Positions 11,999 through 26,100 are shown, counted from the stretch's first letter. The stretch: 64,000 nt of DNA from Lingula anatina (GCF_001039355.2 NW_019775635.1:1638360-1702359); one strand, 5' to 3'. Made by a program: numbers and translations. The notes: generated by a model not told the origin, from the letters alone.

Positions 11999-13674
11999 AA
12001 CTTTCCAAGAAAACTTATTTTCATACATTATTTGCATACATGTACTTTTTCCTATATGATGGGAATAAAATGATGAAAGAAAACTAAAAAAAAACACATA
12101 AAATGAAATCTATTCAAATTCCAGAAGGAAAAAATATTCATGTAAACAATTTCCAATATCTTTGGTATAGAATAAACCATTTTAAGAAATGTTAGAGCAA
12201 TTTTCATGGAAGTTTTAACACTCTCTCTCCTTAATCTCGGACTATATCCAAAACCTCTGACAAAATTATGATCTATAAACTAAGGTCTGTGTTTCTAATT
12301 TTTGGACTGATGAAGCAAGAGACTTGAATTTCACTTGTAACAGGAAAAATTATAACATTTGAGGAGCTATGAGATTACAGTTTGTATCTCAAAGCTTTTG
12401 GTCAGGGTTCTAAGATACCTTGGTGATAAAGGAAAACTGCTACAGTTTCCAAGATTTTATTTTGCTATAAAATAGTCCAACAATGTATGCATATGAAAGC
12501 AAGTTAAATTTTCCAGCTAAATTTAGTTATGGCCCATTTTTTTGCTGTAGCAAGTGCTTTAACAAACCCACCCACTAAATATCCTTTTGGTACTTATAGT
12601 ACTTATACTACCCCTCCTTTGTCCAACCTGACAACCATTCATTCATTCAAAAGATAATGTTAAACTTCTAATCACTCGGTGTTAATTAACTTCTACAGAT
12701 TTAGTGACAGTGTGGTGGGGCGGGGGTACTCAGTTTTTGCAACACTGGTTAGGCTTCATAACACCCTACTGAGGCTATATTTCATTAATATCATGCTAGT
12801 TTATACCAGGGGAAATGTGGGTCCTCTGTCATACTTTAAAGTAAATCATTTGCATTTAAAGCATTTTGGTATTTGTACATACCACATTTGCAACATTACC
12901 ACCACTTCAGCACACCATTTGTAAGTGAAGTTGTATGTAGCCCTTGATAACATAAAACACCGGCCTTTCCTTTCCTGAGGCGAGGGTCGGGGGGGGGGGG
13001 GCAAAACAACGTTCATAAAATTAAGAATTATTACATATTATGCATTTTTTCAGTAATAAAGTCTAAAGCAATCTCTGAGAAAGACTAACTGAAGGGCGGG
13101 CGAGACAATCTTGGTAAAGTAACTGTTGTCAATAATTGATATGAATTTCGACTGGCACAGTCTCAGTCACAGGCAGAGAGGTAACGTTGTTCAGCTTGGC
13201 TCAAGCCAATACAAGGCTCTTCTCAAAGCTTTAATTAATCAAATCATATAATTTCTACATACAAAAGGATGGAACAACAGCATAATTCATATATTATATG
13301 TTACTCATATGAATATTACGGAATATGACTATCACATCCTAAGGCACCATAAATGTAACAAGTACTCTACATACCAACTCTATGTCATGTTGCCCTACTT
13401 CAAATAAACATTGGATTGATGCTATGTCTCGCCAAAACACGCGAAATCTCGTCATGATTTTGGTGCTTATTTTTCAGATTATATGGCTTATTTTTATAGT
13501 ATCTGATTTTGAACGATCATATTACAACAAGCAGTACGTTTCATTGTTTTTCTTTATATATGAAAGACAAAATCAGAAACAGAAAAAGAAACAGTCACAT
13601 GATATTCAAAAATAGGTCAAGCACGCAAGGTGCGACCTTCATTTTTGGGTCATATGATTGGTTAGATACTGAAA
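11999..13674. other. intergenic region between divergent IQCE and SNX8
   Basis: About 1.7 kb separates the duplicated IQCE 5' segment from the SNX8 start. It is AT-rich with a poly-G run near 12991-13002 and no supported coding exon. The part near 13060-13240 has more CpG and may hold 5' untranslated exons or promoter elements for both genes. That is inferred from the head-to-head arrangement only. Confidence 0.4.
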
Positions 13675-15664
13675 ATGGCCGCCGACTTGACGTTCGGTAA
13701 GAGAACCTGCAGTTGCGTGCTGTTATTGAAGTGAAATCATTACACTTACAATGAGACACTACAGTTGATGCAAGGTTTACATAATTTTCTTCCATTTCAG
13801 GGTCGGTGCCACCCTTCTACAGGGAGATCTACGACATAGTATGCCCAAATCAAGAGCAAGTGGATCGCGATATGTTTATCAACTTACTCGTGAAGTCCAG
13901 CCTCCCCAAACAAACCCTGATGCAGGTGAGGTCTCTTTCATGTGATACCTCAGCATTCGCAACTCTAAAAAAATGGGGTTATTTATATTTTGATACACTA
14001 CAACTAATTACGTATGTGGCAATAATATTCGTGTTATTATAATATTCCAAAGCGTGAACTTTATTGTAAGTAAATTCCTCAGGTGGTGGGCGTATCTCCA
14101 TCCATACTAACTGATAAAATACAATGTAACATATCTCTGTACCACGGGGATACAGGTGTTCATTCCTGTCACCTTATGACTTCTAATTGTGTTTACATTA
14201 GCATAATTTATTTCATTTCAATCAGCTGATTATGCTGAAAATTATCAAACGCATTTGTCACTTCTGTGGCTTAGATAAAGCTGATATTATATCATCCCCC
14301 AATAATCTGTATTTGGAAATAATAAGATATAACACTGCTAGTTGGGGGGGGGGGGGGTTGTACTTTACTTTGATGAGCAATTCATTCTGTAAATCATTTG
14401 AATTTTTTTTTTTGATAAATCAGTATTCAAATTTAAATTCTCCTAAGTTAATTTAAATGGTCAAAATAAGCCTAAAATATAGATCCCGTATTGAATGTTT
14501 TAAATTTGATTTAACAAAACTTTTGATTTGGTGTGTTCTGTCAGTTTCCATGAATACAAGTGCAAAATTTTTTAAACCAATCCTGTCTTTCATTTTCTCA
14601 TTATTGTAGAATAGATGACAGTAGCTGTATATTGAAAGGGATTTTTTGCATGCATTTAATCATGGTGCAATGAAAGGAAAGGGTCAGTTGTATTCTAGTG
14701 CAAAATCTTATGGTTTTACTTTTAGGATTTTGTTTATTTTGTTCCTTTGTTTTCTTTCAACTGATATATGTATAAAATGTTTTAACTCAATTATAGATAA
14801 TTTAAAGCAGAATTACAAAGACTTCTGATCCACTGTTTTTTTTCTGATCTCTAACAAATTTGGATGTCATTGGCCCAAAAGGAGTAATTAAAGTAATAGC
14901 CTGCTGTCATCCTGTTATACATTTATTTACTAGTATATAAATTATTTTAATGGTAAAAAAGTATATATTTATGTATTTATATTTGATAAAGGTAAAGTTA
15001 AGTGGGAAAATTAATGTTTTATCTAATAAAATAATAGCTAAAAAGCAGTTTACTAGTATTCAGTTATTCAGAATATTTTAGTTTGTCCATTAGTTGCTAA
15101 CCTTTACATTTGGTCTGTTTTAAATGAGAGCATTTACCCTGACAGTCCAAATGCATTAATTTGGTTAGAGGATAAAAACCTGCAGCTTCACTAAACCATT
15201 GTTTCTGTCTGTTTAGTTCCCCAAACAGAATGTACAACATGTAAGATTTTAATCTCTATACCTCTTACACAATAAAATTACGCAAGCTTCATGTATTCAC
15301 TAATTAGTGGCTTAGTTTTATATATTAGTCAGCAGCATCACCAGAAGCCCACAACTAAACACAGATACATGTATTCTATTTATTTATTCACTTGCTGATG
15401 GATGTTTATGTCCATAGGGAGTTGTTTTCATTTAATAATATGCGTAGGATATAAATGTCAGCAATTGATTAATCTGTTTGACTGCAATAATTCAGACAGG
15501 TCATAAAAACACCAGGTATAAATGTCTACTTGAGATATATGATGCAGTGTTTGGGTCATTTATTAAGCCTGGCATATAAAATTCTTATCTACATTTACTG
15601 ACCACTTTATATTAGTGTATGCAAAACTGGGAAATGGCCTGTGTGTGTGTGTGTGTGTGTGTCA

Positions 15665-15710
<46 letters not shown>

Positions 15711-15930
15711 ATGTGTGTGTGGGGGGGTGTGTANGTAGAAAATATTATTGGTTTAAGCCTGAGTATTTCAGGCTATTCTACCGAAAATGCTCTTCAGCTA
15801 GGAAGTTGGTGTAGTGTTTGTTGTTATATGAAAGTAACATCACAGTTATCTAGTTTAGTCCTCTTTGTTTTCATATACCGGAGTCTTAATATAATAACTC
15901 TGGTTGTTTAGCTTCATTAGTTTTATGAAG

Positions 15931-15972
<42 letters not shown>

Positions 15973-18900
15973 TCTTTTTATAGTGTCGGTTATGGGCAAA
16001 TTGTTTATTTAAAAATTTCTACAAGCAATAAAAAAGCACAAGCTTCATGTAGGATGGGGGTTGTACATGTATATGGGTCATTCCACAAAAGGTGACTCTT
16101 AGTCACATCCGTGAAGCTCACAGTGTGTGCAAAATTTGCATAATTTTGACTTGTCTCTGTTTTAAATTATTTTTCTTTTAAATGTGGAAAGAAATAAAAT
16201 ATAATTACAAAAAGTTGACAAGGTAATGTGTGAAGCACTGACTGAATTCTGATAGTCACTTTTTTGTGGAATGTCACACCCATGGAAGATTTTCAACCAT
16301 TCATTGTATTAATAATTAGTATCATTATATTTATTGTTTTTATTATTAATTTTACATTTTGTGTACAGATCTGGGATCTAGTAGACAACAAGCAAGGTTA
16401 CCTGAGTAGGACAGGACTGTACAAGGCTCTAGCACTGACTGCTATGGCACAGCAGGGAAAAGCCATCAGTGAAAAACTGTTAGAAACTTACTCAGATCAA
16501 GGTGGGGGAATGATTGTGAAAGAGAGATCTCTGTAAAAGTAAAGAAAGACACTTGGTTGTTCCCATGTTTTTAGTTTGCTTTCAAATAAATATATGTATT
16601 CTGATTAAGTAGTGGAGGATAAGTCTTTCACTTACATGAAACATATTGTAATATGAGACAAAAACAGCTGAAATATATTTTCCAGAATTATACTAACAAC
16701 CAGTAATATTTTCAAATATTACAATGATACAGGTTTCTTGTTTCAAGCAATTATATCAACATTTATTTTAATTTTCCTACAGAATTACCAAAGCCCCAGC
16801 TAGGAGACTTGACAGATTTGAAAGCCATAGGCATGAGAGTTAGGAGAGAAAAGAACCCCAATGTGCTGGGTTATAATTATAAAGAACTTTGCCTCTTAGA
16901 TACTATAAAAGTTGAACGAGTCCCAGAGAAGAAAGGCATCATCATGAAACATGTGGAATATGAAGTGACTAGTCAGGTAAGAACATGGAAAAATAAAGAA
17001 AATATTTGCTTGTTATATTTCAGACATGAGCTTTTTCTGCAGAAACACAGAATTCTGCATTTTTAAATTCAATTATGATGGTTCCTGAGATTCTTCAAGA
17101 TCTGCAATAAAATCTGGTTATAAATGAGGTTTTTATTTTATTTTCTTTTGAAACCTAGGCTCATGACTTTTATTTGGTATTTAATACTTTCACCTTGACA
17201 TTTTGAGTCATGTACAGACACCATACTGTGGCATAATTCCATTATGTTTGAGTTGGTTGACACTCAGCTCCTGATACTTTGGTAACACCCCTCTCATGCT
17301 GGTTAGGATTGCATTTCAAATTATACAGATAGAAAATTGACCTCTACAGAAGTCTAAAATTATACAAAAATCTTGAGTAGGTGGGTAGTACTGGGACATA
17401 ATTGAGGGTTGTAGTAATTATTTGGGGTCACTGAAGACATTAATAACAGTGTATATATGTCATTTGTGTGGACAGTGGACGTGTTTCTTGGTTATGGTGG
17501 CTTTACTTAGTTTGCACCAGCGTAGCCAACTGTGTTATTAGGATGTTTATATATGTAGGTAAATAAACAGATACTCTATTCATGGATTTTTAGTTGATAT
17601 TGCTCAGAATTAAAACAAGCATTCCTGTCAATTTTTTTTAAACAGAAATTCAAGGTTACTGTACTAAGAAGATACAATGACTTCTTGGCCTTGCATGAGC
17701 TGCTTTTATTGAGGTTTCCTTATAGAATGATTCCACGTCTGCCACCGAAGAAAATGATGGGAGGTAGGCATATTGATTTTATTATTTTTATTTTGTTAAG
17801 ACGTGATTAATTTATGTTGCTTGTAGGTATTGTTAGATGTTTGATTGATATTCAGTTTGCTTAAATAAATAATTGAGCTCTTTTTGAAGAGTATTTTCAA
17901 ATTGTATAATCAGTAGCGCTGCTGAATACAACATGGTTTTTCTTTGTGTTACAGCAAGTAGAGAATTCATAGAACACAGACGAAAATGTCTGCGTCGTTA
18001 CCTGAACCTAGTCGCCAGGCACCCAGTAATGGGAGATGACAAATTAATGAGGTTCTTCCTGACTTACAATGGCTCAGTAAGTGCTGTCTTAGGGCGCATT
18101 CAGATTCACACGCTCAAGCTGGGTTGGCCCAACTCTGTGGGGGGGATTCTTGCTAAAGTACAATCAGTGGAATAAGCTTAATCGGCACACGATAGTTATT
18201 TATCCCTTAGCTGCTTGAGGAGGAACAATATTTTGTCAGTCAAACAAGCTGATTCCAGTTGTTAGACCAGCCAATTTGAATATATATATATATTGTATAG
18301 GAATATAGAGTATGACATTTGGTTTCACTTTCATTTTCTGACATGTTAAAAATATCTCTTAATTCATCTCTGTTTTTTCAGGAGATGCAACACAAAATAA
18401 AAGAACACTTTAAAGGAATTCCAGATGAATTTATGACAAGTGAACTGGCTTCAAAAGCAAAGGTAATCAGTACTTAATTTTACCCATTATAAAGTAAATT
18501 ATATACATAATAAATGCATTATATATGTTTGCTCATGCACATTCTTATCAGTGCAAGTTATTGTTGATAATTGGCAGTAATCATTCACATTAAGTATATT
18601 TGAACTACTCTGAGCATTTGGTACTAATTGAATATTTAATGACACTGATCATATTGATTTGGTCAGTTAAAACTCATTTTAAGTAAAATGTAACACAGAC
18701 ATATCAGTTAATACAAGGGTCTTGATTGTTAATATTTGATTAACTAGGATATAGTGCCAATGGACACACAGATGCAATTAGCCCACAGTAAACAGCATAT
18801 CTATCTACTGTACTCAAGTGTGAACAAGTTGATAGATGTCACAGAGAGAATGGTGCTACGCTCCACGCAGGAGGCAGGGGACATGCTGCATTTTGGGAAG

Positions 18901-20477
18901 GAATTGAGGTTTGTTGGTAACGTGGTTGCACTGTATGAGATATTTTAGTGTACTTAACAGATGTGTGTTTTCAGCAAGGCTAAGAGATTTACTTAGCTTG
19001 CACATTTTTGTGACCAGTTTTACTACTTATATGAAGTCATTAGTCATAATTTCACATAAAAGAATTAAATGGGTTTCTTATGTATCTTTAATTCTTTAAC
19101 CTCCTTGTTTTATTTTGCTCTCTTTTAATTTGTTCTTCTCCTTGGTGGAAGCTTTGAAAAAAGTTCACTTATTCTCCTCCATATATCTCTCCAGTGCTCT
19201 GAGTAGTGACGACACCCCCGTGTCTCCATGGGCGACAGGAACCAATGACACGTGGTCCCACCTGAAGAAGGGGTTCAAGCACCTGTCCGTAGAGTTTGCC
19301 ACCCTTGCAGACAAGGCCACTTCACAGGTTAGTGTGGACATACTGAGACTGGCTTTATCTGGTGGAGAGCTTTGAAATTCTTATCCATTATGGATTGTGC
19401 ATGATTTTTTGGTAGTAACATAAAGTAATCATAAATGAGTTGTTTTAACATGTGTCTGTATGGCTGAAATAAATATTCTCATTATTATATTCAGCTATAG
19501 TTGATAGTTATAGATATTACTGTGATCTGGGAGTAAGCAATCAAATGTTGACTAGACAACTGGAAAATATAAAATCCTAGCAGATGAAATGTATATGACA
19601 TAACTCTTTGGGGACATCCTGAAGTCACATAACCCTTGGAATTTTTTTCAAAATTTGTTGAAAAAGAGAGTAATGAACTTATATTGCTTTTGGTGAAATA
19701 CACATGCTAAGATTGTTGTTACAAGTTTTAGTAAAATTATTTTCATTGACAAAATAGTTCTTAGTCTTAAAATATTTATTATTATTTTGTGAAGGCGTCA
19801 GTCATCCAGGATAGTGTAGTGGGGCAGTTATACATGTACTTTGACTTACTTAGTGCATTTAAGGTAAGAAATACCTGAAAGTAAAAAATGAAAATATATT
19901 TTATATCCTCTATCCAAACTTAATGCTGACAGGAACAGACCTCTATACAGGGATGAGATTTTCCTAGATCCCTTCAGGCTTGCCATATTATCTGCCTTTT
20001 TCACTACATGACAGTCTCATCCTTTTGTCTTTATCATCTAGTGCGCTGAGCTTTCTCATTTCTTATATCACAAACACATTGTACATGTTTTATATAATGA
20101 AATGTTTGCCCTCTATCAATTTTTTTCAATGGTGAAAATTAAAAAAGCATGTAATCCAGTCCCATTTTACTTCAGGACCTGTGTGAACGGCATGAGAAAG
20201 GAGTTCTACAGGACCACCAGAGGGCGATACAGAAGATGGGCCAGTACAAGAAGAAGAAGATGACGGCCACGGTGCAAGGCTCAGAGGTAATATTAGGCCA
20301 TCTTGAGAAACTTGTAAAGTTCTGAAATCTATTTTATGACTTAAACATGTACTTAACAGTGGCACAGTTTATGATTATCCAAAAATGTTTGAAACAAAAA
20401 TGAATGTTTATAGTCAAAGTATAATTGGATCAAAGAAAGGAACATAAAATTAAATTATAATTTTAAAAGGGGTTTTG

Positions 20478-20530
<53 letters not shown>

Positions 20531-23500
20531 NTTTCATGTAGGATGGGGGTTGTACATGTATATGGGTCATTCCACAAAAGGTGACTCTTAGTCACATCCG
20601 TGAAGCTCACAGTGTGTGCAAAATTTGCATAATTTTGACTTGTCTCTGTTTTAAATTATTTTGCTTTTAAATGTGGAAAGAAATAAAATATAATTACAAA
20701 AAGTTGACAAGGTAATGTGTGAAGCACTGACTGAATTCTGACCGTCACTTTTTTGTGGAATGTCACACCCATGGAAGATTTTCAACCATTCATTGTATTA
20801 ATAATTATTATCATTATATTTATTGTTTTTATTATTAATTTTACATTTTGTGTACAGATCTGGGATCTAGTAGACAACAAGCAAGGTTACCTAAGTAGGA
20901 CTGGATTGTACAAGGCTCTAGCACTGACTGCTATGGCACAGCAGGGAAAAGCCATCAGTGAAAAACTGTTAGAAACTTACTCAGATCAAGGTGGGGGAAT
21001 GATTGTGAAAGAGAGATCTCTGTAAAAGTAAAGAAAGTCATTTGGTTTTTGGTATATTTTAAGTTTGCTTTAAAATAAATATATGTATTCTGATTAAGTA
21101 GTGAAAGGTAAGTCTTTCACTTACATGAAACATATTGTAATATGGGACAAAAACAGCTGAAATATATTTTCCAGAATTATACTAACAACCAGTAATATTT
21201 TCAAATATTACAATGATACAGGATTCTTGTTTCAAGCAATTATATCAACATTTATTTTAATTTTCCTACAGAATTACCAAAGCCCCAGCTAGGAGACTTG
21301 ACAGATTTGAAAGCCATAGGCATGAGAGTTAGGAGAGAAAAGAACCCCAATGTGCTGGGTTATAATTATAAAGAACTTTGCCTCTTAGATACTATAAAAG
21401 TTGAACGAGTCCCAGAGAAGAAAGGCATCATCATGAAACATGTGGAATATGAAGTGACTAGTCAGGTAAGAACATGGATAAATAAAGAAAATATTTGCTT
21501 GTTATATTTCAGACATGAGCTTTTTCTGCTGAAACACAGAATTCTGCATTTTTAAATTCAATTATGATGGTTCCTGAGATTCTTCAAGATCTGCAATAAA
21601 ATCTGGTTATAAATGAGGTTTTTATTTTATTTTCTTTTGAAACTTAGGCTCATGACTTTTATTTGGTATTTAATACTTTCACTTTGACATTTTGAGTCAT
21701 GTACAGACACCATACTGTGGCATAATTCCATTATGTTTGAGTATGTTGACACTCAGCTCCTGATACTTTGGTAATACCCCTCTCATGCTGGTTAGGATTG
21801 CATTTCAAATTATACAGAAAGAGAATTGACCTCTACAGAAGTCTAAAATTATACAAAAATCTTGAGTAGGTGGGTAGAACTGGGACATAATTGAGGGTTG
21901 TAGTAATTATTTGGGGTCACTGAAGACATTAATAACAGTGTATATATGTCATTTGTGTGGACTGTGGACGTGTTTCTTGGTTATGGTGGCTTAACTTAGT
22001 GTGTACCAGCGTAGCCAGCTGTGTTATTACAATGTTTATATATATGTAGGTAAATCAGCAGATACTGTATTCATGGATTTTTAGTTTATATTGCTCAGAA
22101 TTAAAACAAGCATTCCTGTCAATTTTTTCACAGAAATTCAAGGTTACTGTACTGAGAAGATACAATGACTTCTTGGCGTTGCATGAGCTACTTTTATTGA
22201 GGTTTCCTTATAGAATGATTCCACGCCTGCCACCGAAGAAAATGATGGGAGGTAGGCATATCGATTTTATATTTTTATTTTGTTAAGACGTGATTAATTT
22301 ATGTTGCTCGTAGGTATTGTTAGATGTTTGATTGATATTCAGTTTGCTTAAATAAATAAATAAATAATTGAGCCCTTTTTGAATAGTATTTTCAAATTGT
22401 ATAATCAGTAGCGCTGCTGAATACAACATGGTTTTTCTTTGTGTTACAGCAAGTAGAGAATTCATAGAACACAGACGAAAATGTCTGCGTCGTTACCTGA
22501 ACCTAGTCGCCAGGCACCCAGTAATGGGAGATGACAAGTTGATGAGGTTCTTCCTGACTTACAATGGCTCAGTAAGTGCTGTCTTAGGGCGCATTCAGAT
22601 TCACACATCATACTAGCTGGGTCGGCCCAACTCTGGGGATTCTCGCTAAAGTACAATCAGTGGAATAAGCTTAATCAGCACACAATAGTTATTTATCCCT
22701 TAGATGCTTGAGGAGGAACAATATTTTGTCAGTCAAAGAAGCTGATACCAGTAGTTAGACCAGCCAATTTAAAAATATTGTATAGGAATATAGAGTATGA
22801 CATTTGGTTTCACTTTCATTTTCTGACATGTTAAAAATATCTCTTAATTCATCTCTGTATTTTCAGGAGATGCAACACAAAATAAAAGAACACTTTAAAG
22901 GAATTCCAGATGAATTTATGACAAGTGAACTGGCTTCAAAAGCAAAGGTAATCAGTACTTTATTTTACCCATTATAAAGTCAATTATATACATAATAAAT
23001 GCATTATATATGTTTGCTCATGCACATTCTTATCAGTGCAAGTTATTGTTAACAATTGGCAGTAGTCATTTACATTAAGTATATTTGAACTACTCCGAGC
23101 ATTTGGCACAAATTGAATATACAGTGACACTGATCATATTGATTTGTTCAGTTTAAACTCATTTTAAATAAAATGTGGCACAGACATATTAGTTAATACA
23201 AGGGCCCTGATGGTTAATATTTCATTAACTAGGATATAGTGCCAATGGACACACAGGTGCAATTATCCCACAGTAAACAGCATATCTATCTACTGTACTC
23301 AAGTGTGAACAAGTTGATAGATGTCACAGAGAGAATGGTGCTACGCTCCACGCAGGAGGCAGGGGACATGCTGCATTTTGGGAAGGAATTGAGGTGCGTC
23401 ATTGAGGTGGCCTCACTGTGTGAGATATTTTAAAGTATGCAACAGCTATATGCTTTCAGCTAGGCTTAGAGAATTGCATAGCTTGGGCAATTTTTGTGAC

Positions 23501-24941
23501 CAGTTTTACTAATTATATAAAGTCATTAAATTAAATTAAATGGGTTTCTTATGTATCTTTAATTCCTTAACTTCCTTGCTTCATTTTGCTCTCTTTTAAT
23601 TTGTTGTTTTTCTCTTTGGTGGAAGATTTGAAAAAAAGTTCACATATTCTGATCCTCCATATATCTCCCCAGTGCTCTGAGTAGTGACGACACCCCCGTG
23701 TCCCCCTGGGCGACAGGAACCAATGACACATGGTCCCACCTGAAGAAGGGGTTCAAACACCTGTCTGTAGAGTTTGCCACCCTTGCAGACAAAGCCACTT
23801 CACAGGTAAGTGTGGACATACTGAGACAGGCTCTATCTGGTGAAGAGCTTTGAAATTTTTATCTAGTGTGGATTGCATGATCTTGTGGTACTGGCATAAA
23901 GTAATAATCAGTAATATTTCTGAGCCTGTGTTGATGTCTGTTTGACATAAATAAAAAACAAATATTCTCAGTACAAGTTATAAATATTACTTTGATCTGG
24001 GAGTAAACAATGTTGATGTTGACTAGACAACGGGGTTATGTTTTTAGATAAAATGTGTATGAAATATGTCTTGGGGAATATCTTGAAGTCATGTAACCCT
24101 GGATTGTTTTTGTTTTTTGAAAAAGAGGGTAACGGACTTATGTTGCTTTTGGTGAAATGCACATATTAAGATTGTTGTTACAAGTCTTAGTAATATTATT
24201 TTCATTGTTCTTAGTCTTAAAATATTTATTATTATTTTGTGAAGGCGTCAGTCATCCAGGATAGTGTAGTGGGGCAGTTATACATGTACTTCGACTTACT
24301 TAGTGCATTTAAGGTAAGAAATACCTGAAAGAAAAAAATGAAAATATATTTTATATCCTCTATCCAAAGTTAATGCTGACAGGAACAGACCTCTATACAG
24401 GGATGAGATTTTCCTAGATCCCTTCAGGCTTGCCATATTATCTGCCTTTTTCACTACATGACAGTCTCATCCTTTTGTCTTTATCATCTAGTGCGCTGAG
24501 CTTTCTCATTTCTTATATCACAAACACATTGTACATGTTTTATATAATGAAATGTTTGCCCTCTATCAATTTTTTTTTTCAATGGTGAAAATTAAAAATG
24601 CATGTAATCCAGTCCCCTGTTACTTCAGGACCTGTGTGAACGGCATGAGAAAGGAGTTCTACAGGACCACCAGAGGGCGATACAGAAGATGGGCCAGTAC
24701 AAGAAGAAGAAGATGACGGCCACGGTGCAAGGCTCAGAGGTAATATTAGGCCACCTTGAGAAGCTTGTAAAGTTCTGAAATCTATTTTATGACTTATACA
24801 CGTACTTAACAGTGGCACAGTTTATGATTATCCAAAAATGTTTGAAACAAAAATGAATGTTTATAGTCAAAGTATAATTGGGTCAAAGAAAGCAACATAA
24901 AATTAAATTATAATTTTAAAAGGGGTTTTGTAAAAAAAAAA

Positions 24942-25024
<83 letters not shown>

Positions 25025-26100
25025 TGATTTTACTTAATGAAAATAATAAAAAGTAATGCTACTAAGTAATTTTAATTTTTGACAGGGGAATCCCCCATCA
25101 GCAATTTTCAAAAATCTTTTCATTATTATGATTATGAAAATCTTGTGAAATATATCATTTCAGTCAGAAGCAGTAGAACAGTTAGAAGCCAGGATATTAG
25201 AGGTAAGAAAACACCATGTAAAAGCTTACTGGAACATTAAAAGAAGTCAAGTAAACAAAATGTGATCTGAAAGGTGTCATGCTATATTAAAGAACATGTA
25301 TGATAGTAATATCACACCATTCAAACACCCAGAGTCTCATAGTTCTGAAGGAGAAATTCTCTATAAATAAGCATGTTCACCCTAACAGCAATTCAGTCTT
25401 CATTATCACTCTGTAACTGGGAAAGATAATATATTGTGTGGTGTGGTCATTGACCTGTTCACTTGATCTTCCAGCAAGAGAGTCAAATCAGCAATATGGA
25501 AAACCGCAATTACTTCTCCCTCCATTGTCTCCAGATGGAGGTCCAGTTAATCCATGCCAACATGGAGACTTTGTTTATAGTCATAGAAGCCATGATTAAC
25601 AATGAGGCTAAAGGGTGCTCAGAGGTGAGTGGGAGAAAGGGAGCTCTTTAAGTTGTGGATTCTGTGAGAGAAAAGTATATATTCTGTCTGATTTGATATA
25701 CAGGGACTTTGAATCTTTGAATTTATCTAAAACTATTGATAAATGTTTTTATAGAGAAAAAGTATTTGTAAAAATTATTGAACATGTTTGATAAACTCAT
25801 TGTTGTTTAAGCTGAATGCAAAACATTTGCCATATTGCCACAATATTTCCCTTTGTCTGACTACTACTCTAGATAATTTTAAGGAAAATCAGTCGTAACA
25901 TACTGATAATGTTATTGCTTTTAATTCCATCAGATGTAACATAGTTTGTGCTGTTTTTATTACAGATTGCTGCAGTATGGGAACAAATTAAACCAATAGT
26001 GAACAATATATTTCCTAAAGAACATAATGTAAATGGGGGTGTGCCCACGTCACCCATCGGTTCACCGAACTCTGGCAGAGCAGGAATAACAGTACAGTAG
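13675..26100 (+). CDS. SNX8: SNX8 orthologue: EH, PX and BAR-domain sorting nexin
   Basis: A membrane-bending sorting nexin of endosomes, the animal counterpart of yeast Mvp1. Exons: 13675-13696, 13801-13925, 16369-16501, 16783-16976, 17646-17763, 17955-18076, 18382-18462, 18748-18908, 19195-19327, 19795-19863, 20176-20286, 25164-25202, 25475-25624, 25966-26100. Phases fit throughout and give 530 residues ending GRAGITVQ-stop. Residues about 10-95 form an EH-like region ([29 protein letters not shown]), which human SNX8 lacks. Residues about 130-240 are the PX domain, with RRYNDF for the phosphoinositide phosphate, LPPKKMMG and [16 protein letters not shown]. The rest is BAR-like helix, with [34 protein letters not shown] and [17 protein letters not shown] closely matching the family. 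The ATG context AAAATGGCCGCC also fits a YY1 site. Exons 3-11 occur twice; I used the first copy. Confidence 0.92.
15641..15734. repeat. (GT)n microsatellite with N
   Basis: A GT dinucleotide tract with a short interruption and a G run, ending near the N at 15734, in SNX8 intron 2. Unlike the other three N bases, no duplicated flank is seen here. Confidence 0.9.
16044..20530 (+). repeat. tandem copy 1 of SNX8 exons 3-11
   Basis: This segment aligns with 20532-25019. It covers nine exons from the second half of the EH region through the PX domain to most of the BAR region. The left border is at the TTCATGTAGGATGGGGG motif (16044). The right border is a (TA)n tract ending at the N at 20531. 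Confidence 0.92.
18092..18274. mobile_element. MITE-like element, family B, truncated, in SNX8 intron 6
   Basis: Starts GGGCGCATTCAGATTCACAC directly after TTA, 16 bases beyond the exon 6 donor. It shares CCAACTCTGTGGG, AAAGTACAATCAGTGGAAT and AAGCTTAATC blocks with the element at 48185-48425. The right arm is lost or strongly diverged. The right boundary is approximate. Its counterpart in the second SNX8 copy is at 22587-22769. Confidence 0.6.
20531..20531. other. single ambiguous base N at SNX8 duplication junction
   Basis: The N follows a (TA)n tract ending copy 1 and is directly followed by the first base of copy 2. Confidence 0.85.
22587..22769. mobile_element. MITE-like element, family B, copy in duplicated segment
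   Basis: Counterpart of 18092-18274 in the second SNX8 copy. It lacks a G run present in the first copy and differs by small indels. Confidence 0.6.
24943..25018. repeat. long (TA)n microsatellite
   Basis: An uninterrupted TA tract of about 75 bases in the intron after SNX8 exon 11. The matching tract in copy 1 (about 20480-20529) ends at the assembly N. Confidence 0.95.

Larger units (their letters stand above)
20532..25019 (+). repeat. tandem copy 2 of SNX8 exons 3-11 (second intact exon set)
   Basis: Second copies of the exons lie at 20858-20990, 21272-21465, 22134-22251, 22450-22571, 22867-22947, 23233-23393, 23673-23805, 24245-24313 and 24629-24739. Each has the same length and phase as its partner and intact splice sites. 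Differences in coding sequence are almost all silent. The ones I see that change residues are in the eighth exon, [10 protein letters not shown] in copy 1 and [10 protein letters not shown] here. Exon 3 starts and exon 11 ends in phase 0, so splicing exon 11 of copy 1 to exon 3 of copy 2 would stay in frame and add 374 residues. The N at the junction makes an allelic assembly artefact more likely. Confidence 0.92.

Noticed and set aside
15615-15911. 98-residue open frame rich in Val and Cys
   Set aside because: It reads through the (GT)n microsatellite and contains the N; no protein features.
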